A stretch of 64,000 bases of DNA from Termitidicoccus mucosus. GTDB taxonomy: Bacteria; Verrucomicrobiota; Verrucomicrobiia; Opitutales; Opitutaceae. The DNA lies in the NCBI RefSeq assembly GCF_038725785.1, contig NZ_CP109796.1:744001-808000 (forward strand). The letters are read 5' to 3'. The notes under the pieces are model-generated. The model was given only the letters and a program-made list of their open reading frames with translations. It was not told where the DNA came from and did not search any database. Positions 25,289-33,441 of this stretch are shown here, in pieces. Each line of letters begins with the position of its first letter. Within the stretch, counting starts at the first letter, position 1. A program made the position numbers and the translations under genes.

Positions 25289-27256
25289 ATGATTCCCTCC
25301 GACGCCCACGCCAATCCCGAGCCATCCGGGAAACCCGTCCGCCTGCTCGACGCCATTCGCGCCCCGGGCGATGTCAAAAACCTCGCGCCCGCCCAGCTCC
25401 CGCAACTCGCCGAGGAACTGCGGGACGAAATCATCGCGGTCACCTCGCGCAACGGCGGCCATGTCGGCCCCAACCTCGGCGTGGTCGAGCTCACCATCGC
25501 GCTGCACCGCGTCTTCGACACGCCCGCCGACCAGTTTGTCTTCGACGTCTCGCACCAAAGCTACGCGCACAAGCTTCTCACCGGACGCGGCGGCGCGTTT
25601 TTTGAAAAACTCCGCCAGACCGGCGGCGCGAGCGGTTTCATGAACCGGACCGAGTCGCCGCACGATGCCTTCGGCGCGGGGCATGCCGGCACTGCCCTCA
25701 GCGCCGCGCTCGGCATCGCCGTCGCGCGCGATCTCCGCGCCACAAACGAGCACGTCGTGGCCGTGTGCGGCGACGCCTCCTTCACCTGCGGGATCACCAT
25801 GGAGGCGCTCAACAATGTCGTCACCTCCACGCGCCGCCTCATCGTCATCCTCAACGACAACGAGTGGTCCATCGCCAAGAACGTCGGCGCGATCTCGCAT
25901 TACCTCAACCGGCTCAGCACCAATCGCACTTACAACAAGATCCACGCCGACCTGGAAAAATTTTTCACCGGCCTGCCCGGCGGCCACGACATGCACCGCA
26001 CGTGGATGAAGTGGAAGCGCGAGACCAAGGATTTTTTTGTCGAGTCGAGCCTTTTTGAAAAATTCGGCCTGCGCTATATCGGCCCCGTCAACGGCCACAG
26101 TCTCGACGACCTCGTCAAAAATCTCGAATTTGCGAAAAACTGCGACACGCCGATTCTGCTCCACGTGCTGACCAAAAAAGGGCTCGGCCTGCCCGCGGCG
26201 ATCGTGTCGCCGGAAAAATTCCACGGCGCGAGCCCCTATGACCCGCTCACCGGTGAAAGCCGCCATACCGCGCCCGGCTTCGCGCCCCCCGCGCCGGCAT
26301 GGCAGGAGTTTTTCGGACGCGCGCTCCTGCGCCACGCCAAGGCTGACCCGCGCGTCGTCGGCATCACCGGCGCGATGCCGTCGGGCACCGGCCTCGCGCA
26401 CTTGGCCGCGGCGCTGCCGCGCCAGTTCTTCGATGTCGGCATCGCCGAGGAACACGCCGTGCTCTTTGCCGCCGGCCTCGCGACCAGGGACATCCGCCCG
26501 GTCGTCGCGATTTATTCCACGTTTCTCCAGCGCGGTTTCGACCAGGTCATCCACGACGTGTGCCTGCAAAACCTGCCGGTCACCTTCTGCCTCGACCGCG
26601 CCGGGCTTTCACCGAACGACGGCCCGACCCACCACGGGCTCTTTGACATCGCCTTCCTGCGGTCCGTGCCGAATGCCGTCGTCATGCAGCCGAAGGACGA
26701 GGACGAACTCGCCGACATGCTGCACACCGCGCTCGCGCATCGCGGCCCGGCGTTCATCCGTTACCCGCGCGGCCCGGCGGTCGGCGTCGCGGTGAAACCC
26801 GAGCCGGTCGCGCTGCCGACCGGGCAGGCGGAGGTTTTGCGGCAAGGCTCGAACATCATCATCTGGGCGCTCGGCCCGATGGTTTACGAGGCGCTCGCCC
26901 TCGCCGAGCGCCTGGAGGCCGGGCAGCAACTCTCCGTCGGCGTGGTCAACGCCCGTTTCGTCAAGCCGCTCGACCGCGAACTCCTGCTGAGCCAGGCGGC
27001 GGTGGTGCCGCTGCTCGTGACGATGGAGGACCACGTGCTCGCCGGCGGTTTCGGGAGCGCGGTGCTGGAGGCGTTGCAGGATGCCGAATGCCCGGCCGCG
27101 GTCGAACGCATCGGCTGGCCGGACCAGTTCATCGAGCACGGCAACGACGTCGAGACGCTCCGTGCCGCGCACGGCCTCACGCCGGATGAAATCCACCAAC
27201 GCATCCTCGCCCGCTGGCGCAACCTGCATCCGATCGGCGTCGAGGCCGGAGCGTGA
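25289..27256 (+). CDS. dxs: 1-deoxy-D-xylulose-5-phosphate synthase
   Basis: A 655-residue thiamine-diphosphate transketolase-like enzyme, first step of the MEP isoprenoid pathway (pyruvate + glyceraldehyde-3-phosphate). Key blocks: GGHVGPNLGVVELTIALHRV, DVSHQSYAHKLLTGR, ThDP motif start GDA (161-163) with NDNEWSIAKNVG, then IAEEHAVLFAAGLA with the catalytic Glu, LSPNDGPTHHGLFDIAFLR and the C-terminal transketolase domain. The loop DVSHQSYAHK and GDASFTCG vary from the proteobacterial wording, but the residues needed for cofactor binding are present. ispE, a later step in the pathway, is at 33442. Confidence 0.96.
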   Translation: MIPSDAHANPEPSGKPVRLLDAIRAPGDVKNLAPAQLPQLAEELRDEIIAVTSRNGGHVGPNLGVVELTIALHRVFDTPADQFVFDVSHQSYAHKLLTGRGGAFFEKLRQTGGASGFMNRTESPHDAFGAGHAGTALSAALGIAVARDLRATNEHVVAVCGDASFTCGITMEALNNVVTSTRRLIVILNDNEWSIAKNVGAISHYLNRLSTNRTYNKIHADLEKFFTGLPGGHDMHRTWMKWKRETKDFFVESSLFEKFGLRYIGPVNGHSLDDLVKNLEFAKNCDTPILLHVLTKKGLGLPAAIVSPEKFHGASPYDPLTGESRHTAPGFAPPAPAWQEFFGRALLRHAKADPRVVGITGAMPSGTGLAHLAAALPRQFFDVGIAEEHAVLFAAGLATRDIRPVVAIYSTFLQRGFDQVIHDVCLQNLPVTFCLDRAGLSPNDGPTHHGLFDIAFLRSVPNAVVMQPKDEDELADMLHTALAHRGPAFIRYPRGPAVGVAVKPEPVALPTGQAEVLRQGSNIIIWALGPMVYEALALAERLEAGQQLSVGVVNARFVKPLDRELLLSQAAVVPLLVTMEDHVLAGGFGSAVLEALQDAECPAAVERIGWPDQFIEHGNDVETLRAAHGLTPDEIHQRILARWRNLHPIGVEAGA

Positions 27257-27265
27257 ATCCATCAC

Positions 27266-27483
27266 AATCGTTCTCGTTCTCTCTTCTGTTTCCGTGACGT
27301 TTCGAGAACGAGTAATACCAATTACGAACGAAATTTATCCTTTTGGCCGGCCTCCGTGCCGGTCCGGTTTGGGTAGGGCGAGGCGTCCCGCCGAGCCGTT
27401 GCGGCTCGCGGCTCGGCGGGACGCCTCGCCCTACCTGAAATATAAATTCCATTCGTAATTGGTGTAAGGGAACGAGAACGATT
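27266..27483 (+). repeat. three nested inverted repeats including family B copy B2
   Basis: From outside in: AATCGTTCTCGTTC (27266-27279) pairs with 27470-27483; ACCAATTACGAACGAAATTT (27317-27338) pairs with 27442-27463 at 20 of 22 positions; and the GC-rich core arms 27373-27398 and 27409-27434 are perfect over 26 bp. The inner two layers match the MITE-like copy B1. The outermost layer looks like a different hairpin that the B element entered. A second GAGAACGAG at about 27304 also complements the outer left arm. It fills the spacer between the convergent dxs and truA genes. Confidence 0.85.
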
Positions 27484-27485
27484 TA

Positions 27486-28244
27486 TTATGGATACAGCAC
27501 GCGCTCCAGGAACAAACCCTGCGGCGGCGCGGTGGGCAGCAGCGGCGTGCGTTTTCCCGTGGCGAGCAATTCCCTGATTTGTCCGGGCGTCATTTTGCCT
27601 TCGCCCGCCGCCGCCAGCGCGCCGACGAGGCTGCGCACCATCTTGTAGAGGAAGCCGTCGGCCTCGGCGTTCACGCGGATGCGCGCGCCGCGGCGGGTCA
27701 CGTCGAGCCGGCGCAGTTCGCGCACGGTGTTTTCGCGCGGGGGCCCGTTGAGCGCGGAGAACGCGCGGAAATCGTGGCGCCCGCGCAGCACCGCCGCCGC
27801 CGCCTGCATCGCGGCGAAATCGAGCGGGCGCCCGCAGGCCCACACATGGGGACGAGTGAACGGATCAGGATCGCCGAGATGAATGTGATAGGCGTAGATT
27901 TTGCCGGTCGCGGAAAAGCGGGAGTGAAATGTCTCCGGCGCCTCGCGCACCGATTTGATCTGGATCGCCCGCGGTAAGCCGGCCCCCAGCGCGGCGCGCA
28001 GTTTTTCCGCGCCGTGCCGCCACGGGGCGTCGAAATGGAAAACCTGTCCGCGCGCGTGCACCCCCGCATCGGTGCGACCACTGGCGTGGATGCGGATGAG
28101 CCGCCCGAAAATCGTTTCCACGCGCGCCTCGATGATGTCCTGGATGGCGTCGCCGCCGCGCTGGCTCTGCCAGCCGGCAAAGGGGGCCCCGTCGTAGGCG
28201 CAGACGCATTTCCAGCGTGTCGTTTTCTCGGTCCCGGCGCTCAC
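27486..28244 (-). CDS. truA: tRNA pseudouridine synthase A
   Basis: A 252-residue enzyme that makes pseudouridine at positions 38-40 of the anticodon arm. The catalytic aspartate D59 is in ASGRTDAGVHARGQVFHFD. YDGAPFAGWQSQ, LNGPPREN-type and DGFLYKMVRSLVGALAAAG are TruA signatures. It lies downstream of ruvX, whose stop overlaps the truA ATG (ATGA at 28241-28244), so translation is coupled. The stop is 2 nt from the outer arm of the nested repeat. Confidence 0.95.
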   Translation of the reverse strand: MSAGTEKTTRWKCVCAYDGAPFAGWQSQRGGDAIQDIIEARVETIFGRLIRIHASGRTDAGVHARGQVFHFDAPWRHGAEKLRAALGAGLPRAIQIKSVREAPETFHSRFSATGKIYAYHIHLGDPDPFTRPHVWACGRPLDFAAMQAAAAVLRGRHDFRAFSALNGPPRENTVRELRRLDVTRRGARIRVNAEADGFLYKMVRSLVGALAAAGEGKMTPGQIRELLATGKRTPLLPTAPPQGLFLERVLYP

Positions 28245-28711
28245 CGTCCCGTGTCCTCCGATCCGGGTTCGTCCTCGGCCTCGAAACCCGCGGGCGGGGC
28301 GAGCGGGATGGCTTGCTCGAGGTAGTCCTGGAGGATGAGTGTCGCGGCCCGCGAATCGATCAGGCCGCTGGCGCGCACATCGCGGCGCTTCGATTTCGGA
28401 ATCGACGCCTCGGCTTCATAGGACGTGAGCCGTTCGTCCACGAAATGAACCGGCAGGCCGAGTTCGTTTTTCAGACGGGTGGCGAATTTTTCCACTTCCC
28501 GCGCCTTGAAGCCGGCGGTGTCGTCCATGTTGAGCGGAAGACCGATTACGAGGTCGGTGACGCGGCGCTGGCGCGCGCAGGCGAGGAGCGCGGCCCAGCG
28601 TTTCTCGGGCTCCGCATCCGTGAGCGCGGGCAGCGGCGTGGCCACGCCGATTTCATCGCCGTAGCTCAACCCGATGCGGCGTTCGCCGTAATCTATGCCG
28701 AGGCATCGCAT
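28241..28711 (-). CDS. ruvX: putative pre-16S rRNA nuclease / Holliday junction resolvase-like YqgF
   Basis: A 156-residue RNase H-fold protein. MRCLGIDYGERRIGLSYGD carries the first catalytic Asp (D7), then VIGLPLNMDDTAGFKAREVE, LPVHFVDERLTSYEAEA with a conserved Glu, and a final Asp in LIDSRAATLILQDYL. In E. coli the family (YqgF) processes the 5' end of 16S rRNA; a resolvase role was suggested earlier. It is 19 nt from the YihY gene on the same strand and overlaps truA. Confidence 0.93.
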   Translation of the reverse strand: MRCLGIDYGERRIGLSYGDEIGVATPLPALTDAEPEKRWAALLACARQRRVTDLVIGLPLNMDDTAGFKAREVEKFATRLKNELGLPVHFVDERLTSYEAEASIPKSKRRDVRASGLIDSRAATLILQDYLEQAIPLAPPAGFEAEDEPGSEDTGR

Positions 28712-28729
28712 GTCAGAATCGTTCTTTGA

Positions 28730-30283
28730 TTAATTTATGGCCCCACTTTTCCGCACCGGCTGCCCGAAGGCGAAGGGCGGGTTGGTGTCCGCGAAGGGGT
28801 GCGCCTCGAAAAGCTGGTCGAGCGTGGCTTGGAAGGTGTCCTGCCGGTCGAGTTCCCGGATGGCGTCGTGGTAGTGCTTGATGAGCGGGTCGAGGCCGTC
28901 GATGGTGTCGCCCGCGGGATCTTCGCCGTGGTTTTCGAAGCGGTGTTTGAACTCGGCCAGCGTGATACGGTTCAGGGGCAGGGCGGGTTGGTAAAGATAT
29001 TCGCCCGGGGCGTCGTGCTCGCCGGGCGGGACACGCGAGACCAGGCCCAGGTCGGTGAGGCGGTTGATGCACTCGTTGAGAATTTGCGTGGGCACCGTCA
29101 CCGCCGTGCTGATCTGGGTGAGCGTGCAGGGCGGCAGGCAGGCCTGGAAGCGGCGCGCGATGGTGAGAAAAACCCCCAGCGTGAGGCGTTCGCGCGTGGA
29201 CTCGGTGAGCGTGCCCCAGGCGACCTGGCTGTTGCGGAAATGCACGTTTTGCACGGCGTAGCTGATTTGCCCGCCGATGAGCACAATCATCCAGAAAATA
29301 TACAGGCCGAACATCAGCACGAGGACCACGCCGAGCGATCCGTAGAGGCTGCGGGTCATGTTGACGCGGCTGAAATAGAGAAACGCGAGGAGATTGTTGC
29401 CGACCAGCATCACCGCCATGGCCACCGCGCCGGCAAAGGCCGCGCGCCAGTGGACGTGCGTGTTGGGGATGTAGCGGTAGAAAAGCGTGAGCACGCCGAG
29501 CACCAGCGCGATGGACAGGACGGGCAGCAGGAATTTCGCGATTTGGAGGATATGGGCGCCGAAGGGAATCTTCTCGTCGAAAAACGCGACGAAGGTCGCG
29601 GCCGACACGGTGCCCACGGCGATGAAAAACAGGACGGCGCCGAGCGACAGGATCGTCCAGTAGAAAACCACCCGCGTGAGCCAGGAGCGCCCGCGCCGCA
29701 CGCCCCAGATGTCGTTGAACACGCCCTCGATTCCGCTGAACAGGAAAAGCACGATCACGATGAACGAAATCGCGCTCACGCCGCCCACCGCCCCGGAGCG
29801 CGCGCTGGCGACGAAGTTGTTGATGAGCTCGACGATTTCCGGACGCACGACTTTCTCGGCCGGTGCGGAGTCGCCGTCGCCGTTGTCCGCGGGCGGAGGG
29901 TTTTCAAACGCGGGCATGCGGCGGCCGTCGTCCTCCTCCTGCTGGCGCAGGTCCTCGTATTGGTCCACCTGCGGGGCGATGAACGTGATCAACTCGTTGA
30001 GTTTGTCCGCGACGAAATCGGGATTGTTTTTGATGGTGAAGCCGGCGACGAGCACGGCCAGCGCGACCAGCGGGCCGAGGCTGAGGAGCGTGGTGAAGCT
30101 GAGCGCGGCCGCGCGGCTGGTGGCGCGGGTGGCGAGGATTCCGGTGACCGTGATGGAGACGATGCGCAAGAACGCATAGGCGAGACCGCGCGGAGTGCGG
30201 TCGGCGATGTATTGAGGCTGCCAGATTTCCTTTTTGAAGAGGTGGGCAGTTCGTTTCCAGAGGGTGGGCAATGGCCGCGGCAT
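28730..30283 (-). CDS. YihY/BrkB-family inner membrane protein with winged-helix-like tail
   Basis: A 517-residue membrane protein. The N-terminal and central part (about 25-330) holds about six transmembrane segments of the YihY/BrkB (formerly 'RNase BN') family: ATSRAAALSFTTLLSLGPLV, an acidic loop about 95-145, SGIEGVFNDIWGVRRGRSWL, then IPNTHVHWRAAFAGAVAMAV. Residues about 345-517 form a soluble tail with a helix-turn-helix-like stretch (TQISTAVTVPTQILNECINR), longer than in most family members. Function of the family is unsettled. Start MPRPLPTLW was chosen over an upstream Arg/Cys-rich extension. Confidence 0.88.
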   Translation of the reverse strand: MPRPLPTLWKRTAHLFKKEIWQPQYIADRTPRGLAYAFLRIVSITVTGILATRATSRAAALSFTTLLSLGPLVALAVLVAGFTIKNNPDFVADKLNELITFIAPQVDQYEDLRQQEEDDGRRMPAFENPPPADNGDGDSAPAEKVVRPEIVELINNFVASARSGAVGGVSAISFIVIVLFLFSGIEGVFNDIWGVRRGRSWLTRVVFYWTILSLGAVLFFIAVGTVSAATFVAFFDEKIPFGAHILQIAKFLLPVLSIALVLGVLTLFYRYIPNTHVHWRAAFAGAVAMAVMLVGNNLLAFLYFSRVNMTRSLYGSLGVVLVLMFGLYIFWMIVLIGGQISYAVQNVHFRNSQVAWGTLTESTRERLTLGVFLTIARRFQACLPPCTLTQISTAVTVPTQILNECINRLTDLGLVSRVPPGEHDAPGEYLYQPALPLNRITLAEFKHRFENHGEDPAGDTIDGLDPLIKHYHDAIRELDRQDTFQATLDQLFEAHPFADTNPPFAFGQPVRKSGAIN

Positions 30284-30320
30284 GGTAAGAAGCGCGCCGC
30301 GATCTCCGATGCCGGCGCGG

Positions 30321-31049
30321 CTAGCTGGCCAGACAATACGCAAGGAAAACGATGCCTGCCAAGCCTGCGGTTGCGGCGAACGCAAGCCCCCGGCGCGTGG
30401 CGGCGAAGGTGGCGAACCACAGACCGGCGGCGGCAAGCAGCGCCGCGCCGAGCGCCGCGGGCTGTTCCTGCAACCAAAACAACGAGCCAAGGAATCCCAG
30501 CCCGACCGCGGCGCGCAGGCGGATGATCTTGCCCAGGGAGGAACTCACACCCGCGGCAAGCACGGCAAAGGCGAGCACGAGGTCGATTGCGCCGAGAAGC
30601 ACGAAGGGGTGCGTGAGGATTTTCGCGATTCCGGATGCCGAATCCGCCGGAGCCGCAGGCGTGATGAAAAACGGGAGCACGAGCGCGAGCGCGCCGGCGA
30701 GGAGCAGCGCGATGCAGGCGGGGCGGCGGGGCAGGGAAGGGGAGGCGGCGAGGCTCGCTGGCGCGGCGGCGTTCCCGTCGCCGGACGAGGTGCCGGCCTC
30801 GTCATCCTTGTCCGCGCGCTGGCGTGCGCCCGGCGGCGGGGACGCCGCCGCTCGGGAGAAAAGGCGGGAGCTGATTGCGGTGTTTCCGCCGATGGCCACC
30901 CATTGTTCGCTTTCGGCCTCGTAATAAAGCATGTCCCGGGTGAGTTGTCCGCGGACCGCGAGTTGGGCGAGCTGGTCGAATGTGAACGGGCCGCGCGCCT
31001 CGTCGTCGGAAGCGGAGCGGATGTAGAATTCGTGCTGGGTGTCGGACAT
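30321..31049 (-). CDS. GYF_2-domain membrane protein
   Basis: A 242-residue protein. The N-terminus (FYIRSASDDEARGPFTFDQL, AQLAVRGQLTRDMLYYEAES) is a GYF_2/DUF4339 domain, ending in EQWVAIG. An Ala/Pro-rich, charged linker follows (about 65-100), then five or so hydrophobic segments to the C-terminus (about 105-240). GYF_2 domains probably bind proline-rich or partner peptides. A protein with the same N-terminal domain is encoded at 40656. It starts 38 nt upstream of the YihY gene, same strand. Start MSDTQHEFY was preferred; MPPSHLPS 13 residues earlier is less likely. Confidence 0.82.
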   Translation of the reverse strand: MSDTQHEFYIRSASDDEARGPFTFDQLAQLAVRGQLTRDMLYYEAESEQWVAIGGNTAISSRLFSRAAASPPPGARQRADKDDEAGTSSGDGNAAAPASLAASPSLPRRPACIALLLAGALALVLPFFITPAAPADSASGIAKILTHPFVLLGAIDLVLAFAVLAAGVSSSLGKIIRLRAAVGLGFLGSLFWLQEQPAALGAALLAAAGLWFATFAATRRGLAFAATAGLAGIVFLAYCLAS

Positions 31050-31108
31050 CGGGACGATTGAATGTGAAGGCAGATGCGACGGCGGCAAGCGTGTTGTCCT
31101 TGCCGGGG

Positions 31109-31188
31109 TCTTTCCTCTTTATTCTTTATCTTTCCTCTTTCGTCAGGAACGAGCAGGCGGAAAGAGAAAGAACAAAGGGACAAGAGAA
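31109..31188 (+). repeat. family A hairpin A5, right arm degenerate
   Basis: The left arm (31109-31141, TCTTTCCTCTTTATTCTTTA...) is intact, but the right arm (about 31159-31188) has accumulated changes: GAAAGAGAAAGAACAAAGGG. The loop CGTCAGGAACGAGCAGG is almost that of A4. The end AGAACGATTTATT repeats a word found at 27475, outside the nested repeat. Lies between two co-directional membrane-protein genes. Confidence 0.82.
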
Positions 31189-31210
31189 CGATTTATTGCA
31201 TGCGAAAACA

Positions 31211-32428
31211 TCAGGCGACTTGGGTGCGCGCGGCGCTGCCGCCGAACAGTTCGCGCAGCATGCTCCACGCTTTGCGCAGGCCGGCGGGCTGGATGCCGCC
31301 GAGTTTGTAGATCTGCGCGAGCTGCTCCTCATGGTCGCGATAGCGCGGCGGCAGGATGAACAGCGTGCTCTCCCCGTCGCGGACGGTGGAGAAAAACAAT
31401 CCCTTGCCGATGTAAGGCCCGGAGACGGCGACGACGGTGCGGCGTTCGGGCATGACCAGCCAGGGTTTATAGGCGAAAACGAGCCGGCCATTTTCGGGTT
31501 CGTTCAGCAGCCGTCCGTAAGTGCGGATCGGCACGCCTTTCAGATGGCCGCCGCTGAAGAGTTTGTTGGCATCGGGTTTCAGCCGGAACCGTTTCCGGCG
31601 CAGCGTGAAGAAATCCCAGCAAAAGGCCGTGCCGAAAATCGTCAGCCGGAACGCCCAGCCCGCCACGAAAAATGCGACCAGGATGATGGCGATGGACAGA
31701 AACAGGCTCGTGGTCGGCGAGAAATGCGCGGTGGCGGTGACGGCGGCGAGGAGGCTGGCGCGGGCGCCCTTGAGCGCCGCGTCGATCGCGCCCCACGGAC
31801 TGAGCAGGATGAGGACGTTGATCGCGTGCGAGGCCATCCAGACGACGGCGAAAATGATGATGCCGGCGGGCACGGTGACGAGGTTGAGCAGCCAGGAAAG
31901 ATCGACCGCGCCGAGATGAATCATCGCGAGGCCGGCGCCGTCGAGCGCATGGCCGGCGGAGGCGGCGGTGCTTCCGCCGCCGACGAGCATGCCGCTCAGC
32001 GAATCCATGGTGAGCGGCACCACGGCGCCGGCGGCCACGAGGCCGGACGCCTTGTTTTCAACGGTCTCCAGGATATCGAGCGGCTTTTTCCAGCCGGGCG
32101 GCAGTATTGCGCCGAGCGCATCCTTGCTGGCGCAGGCGAGCGCGATCAGCAGCGCCGGAAGAAAAAAGGAGGGCTGCGCGTACCACGAGAGCTGCGCGCG
32201 GGCGGCGGAGTCGGTCGTCCAGTATTTGTAAGCGCCATACGCGCCGGTGCCGAGCAGCGGGGAAATGGCGATGCCGGTGATGGTCGCGACGGAGGTCGTG
32301 ATGGCGCCGATGCGCGACTGGTCCGGGGAGGATGTCGTCTGCGGGGCGGGGTTGGTGGCGGCGAGAAGCGGCGTGGCGAGCGTCGCCAGCAACGTGGCGA
32401 GCAGCAGAATCGGAGCGATGCGTTTCAT
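31211..32428 (-). CDS. exported or membrane protein of unknown function
   Basis: A 405-residue protein with a classic signal peptide (MKRIAPILLLATLLATLATP, cleavage near LLA-A) and at least five further hydrophobic stretches (about 95-115, 130-155, 165-210, 235-275). The C-terminal 120 residues are soluble and basic (FFTLRRKRFRLKPDANKLFS...). I recognise no family with confidence. It is followed by the GYF_2 gene after a degenerate hairpin and is 155 nt from pyrF. Start MKRIAP was chosen because it opens the signal peptide; the upstream in-frame sequence is Arg-rich. Confidence 0.78.
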   Translation of the reverse strand: MKRIAPILLLATLLATLATPLLAATNPAPQTTSSPDQSRIGAITTSVATITGIAISPLLGTGAYGAYKYWTTDSAARAQLSWYAQPSFFLPALLIALACASKDALGAILPPGWKKPLDILETVENKASGLVAAGAVVPLTMDSLSGMLVGGGSTAASAGHALDGAGLAMIHLGAVDLSWLLNLVTVPAGIIIFAVVWMASHAINVLILLSPWGAIDAALKGARASLLAAVTATAHFSPTTSLFLSIAIILVAFFVAGWAFRLTIFGTAFCWDFFTLRRKRFRLKPDANKLFSGGHLKGVPIRTYGRLLNEPENGRLVFAYKPWLVMPERRTVVAVSGPYIGKGLFFSTVRDGESTLFILPPRYRDHEEQLAQIYKLGGIQPAGLRKAWSMLRELFGGSAARTQVA

Positions 32429-32582
32429 GCAAGGGAGGGATGGCGTGAGTGACCTGACCGATGACTGGCGGAAAACAATATCCGGGTTTAGGCGCTTGGA
32501 AAGCCTGCAAATCAGCGCGGGACGCAGAGCCAAAGCCGCATTTGCACGGACAGCGCGGACAGGCATGTCCGAGGGCGGGGCG

Positions 32583-33284
32583 CTATTTTGTCCCGCGCAA
32601 ATCGGCCATGATCTTTGCCGCGGCCTCGGCGGGCGAGGGCGCTTTCAAAATGGGACGGCCGACGACGATGTAACTCGATCCGGCGCGGGCGGCCTCGGCG
32701 GGTGTCATGATGCGTTTCTGGTCGTCGCCGCCGGCCTCGCCGGCGGGGCGAATGCCGGGAGTGACGAGTTGCACGTCGGCCGGCAGTTCGCGGCGAAGCG
32801 CGGTGACTTCCAGCGGCGAACAGACCAGCCCCCGCAGCCCCGAGTCGATGGCGAGACGCCCGAGGCGCGAGACCTGCGCGTCGGGCGCGGCGGCGACGCC
32901 GGTTTCGGCCAGCCCGGCGGCGTTCATCGAGGTGAGCACGGTGACGCCGAGGAGGAGCAGGCCGGGCTTCGTGGCGCGGCGGGCGGCGTCGGCCGCGGTC
33001 ATCATTTCCCGTCCGCCGCAGGTGTGCAGCGTAAGCATGCCGATGGGAAGCGAGGCGAGCGACTCGACGGCCTTGGCCACGGTGTTGGGGATGTCGTGCA
33101 GCTTGAGGTCGAGGAAAATGTCAAACCCCTCGTCGGCGACGGCGCGCACATAATCGGGGCCGTGGGCGGTAAACATTTGCAGGCCGATTTTCACCCAGCG
33201 CAGCGAACCGCGCAACTGGCGGAGAATGGGCGCGGCTTCTTCGCGCGTGGGAACGTCGAGGGCGAGGATCAGGTCGGTGGGCAT
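32583..33284 (-). CDS. pyrF: orotidine 5'-phosphate decarboxylase
   Basis: A 233-residue TIM-barrel enzyme making UMP from OMP. The catalytic charged network is visible: D9 in LILALDVPTREEA, the lysine of WVKIGLQMF, and D-x-K-x-x-D in FLDLKLHDIPNTV. VTPGIRPAGEAGGDDQKRIM and GSSYIVVGRPI form the phosphate-binding end. The open frame extends upstream through the family G hairpin, but MPTDLILALD is the normal start. It diverges from ispE across a 157-bp spacer that consists largely of that hairpin. Confidence 0.96.
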   Translation of the reverse strand: MPTDLILALDVPTREEAAPILRQLRGSLRWVKIGLQMFTAHGPDYVRAVADEGFDIFLDLKLHDIPNTVAKAVESLASLPIGMLTLHTCGGREMMTAADAARRATKPGLLLLGVTVLTSMNAAGLAETGVAAAPDAQVSRLGRLAIDSGLRGLVCSPLEVTALRRELPADVQLVTPGIRPAGEAGGDDQKRIMTPAEAARAGSSYIVVGRPILKAPSPAEAAAKIMADLRGTK

Positions 33285-33303
33285 GTTTGGAATGCGGATT
33301 TCG

Positions 33304-33385
33304 GAATGCGGAATGCGGAATTTTTGGGAGCTGCCGCTCCCGTTTGCGTCTGGCGCGGAAGCGCCAAATTCCGCATTCCGCATTC
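33304..33385 (+). repeat. family G hairpin G1 in the pyrF/ispE divergent spacer
   Basis: Perfect 20-bp arms 33304-33323 and 33366-33385 (GAATGCGGAATGCGGAATTT and complement), made of a repeated 8-nt word. The loop holds two mini-hairpins: GGGAGC-TGCC-GCTCCC type (33326-33341) and GGCGC-GGAA-GCGCC (33352-33365). The left side extends with further degenerate 'gaatgcgga' words towards pyrF. Because both genes read away from it, it cannot be a terminator for either; it sits in the 5' leader or promoter region of pyrF. Confidence 0.9.
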
Positions 33386-33441
33386 TCCGGGCCGCCTTTC
33401 AAGCTTCAATTGCGCGGGCGAATACACTTTGATGACGCCGC

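Noticed and set aside
24866-26569. Long minus-strand frame over dxs
   Set aside because: Shadow of dxs third-position GC; the plus strand encodes the complete thiamine enzyme.
28799-30526. Long plus-strand frame over the YihY/BrkB gene
   Set aside because: Charged low-complexity translation (His/Asp/Glu/Arg), opposite to a clear membrane protein.
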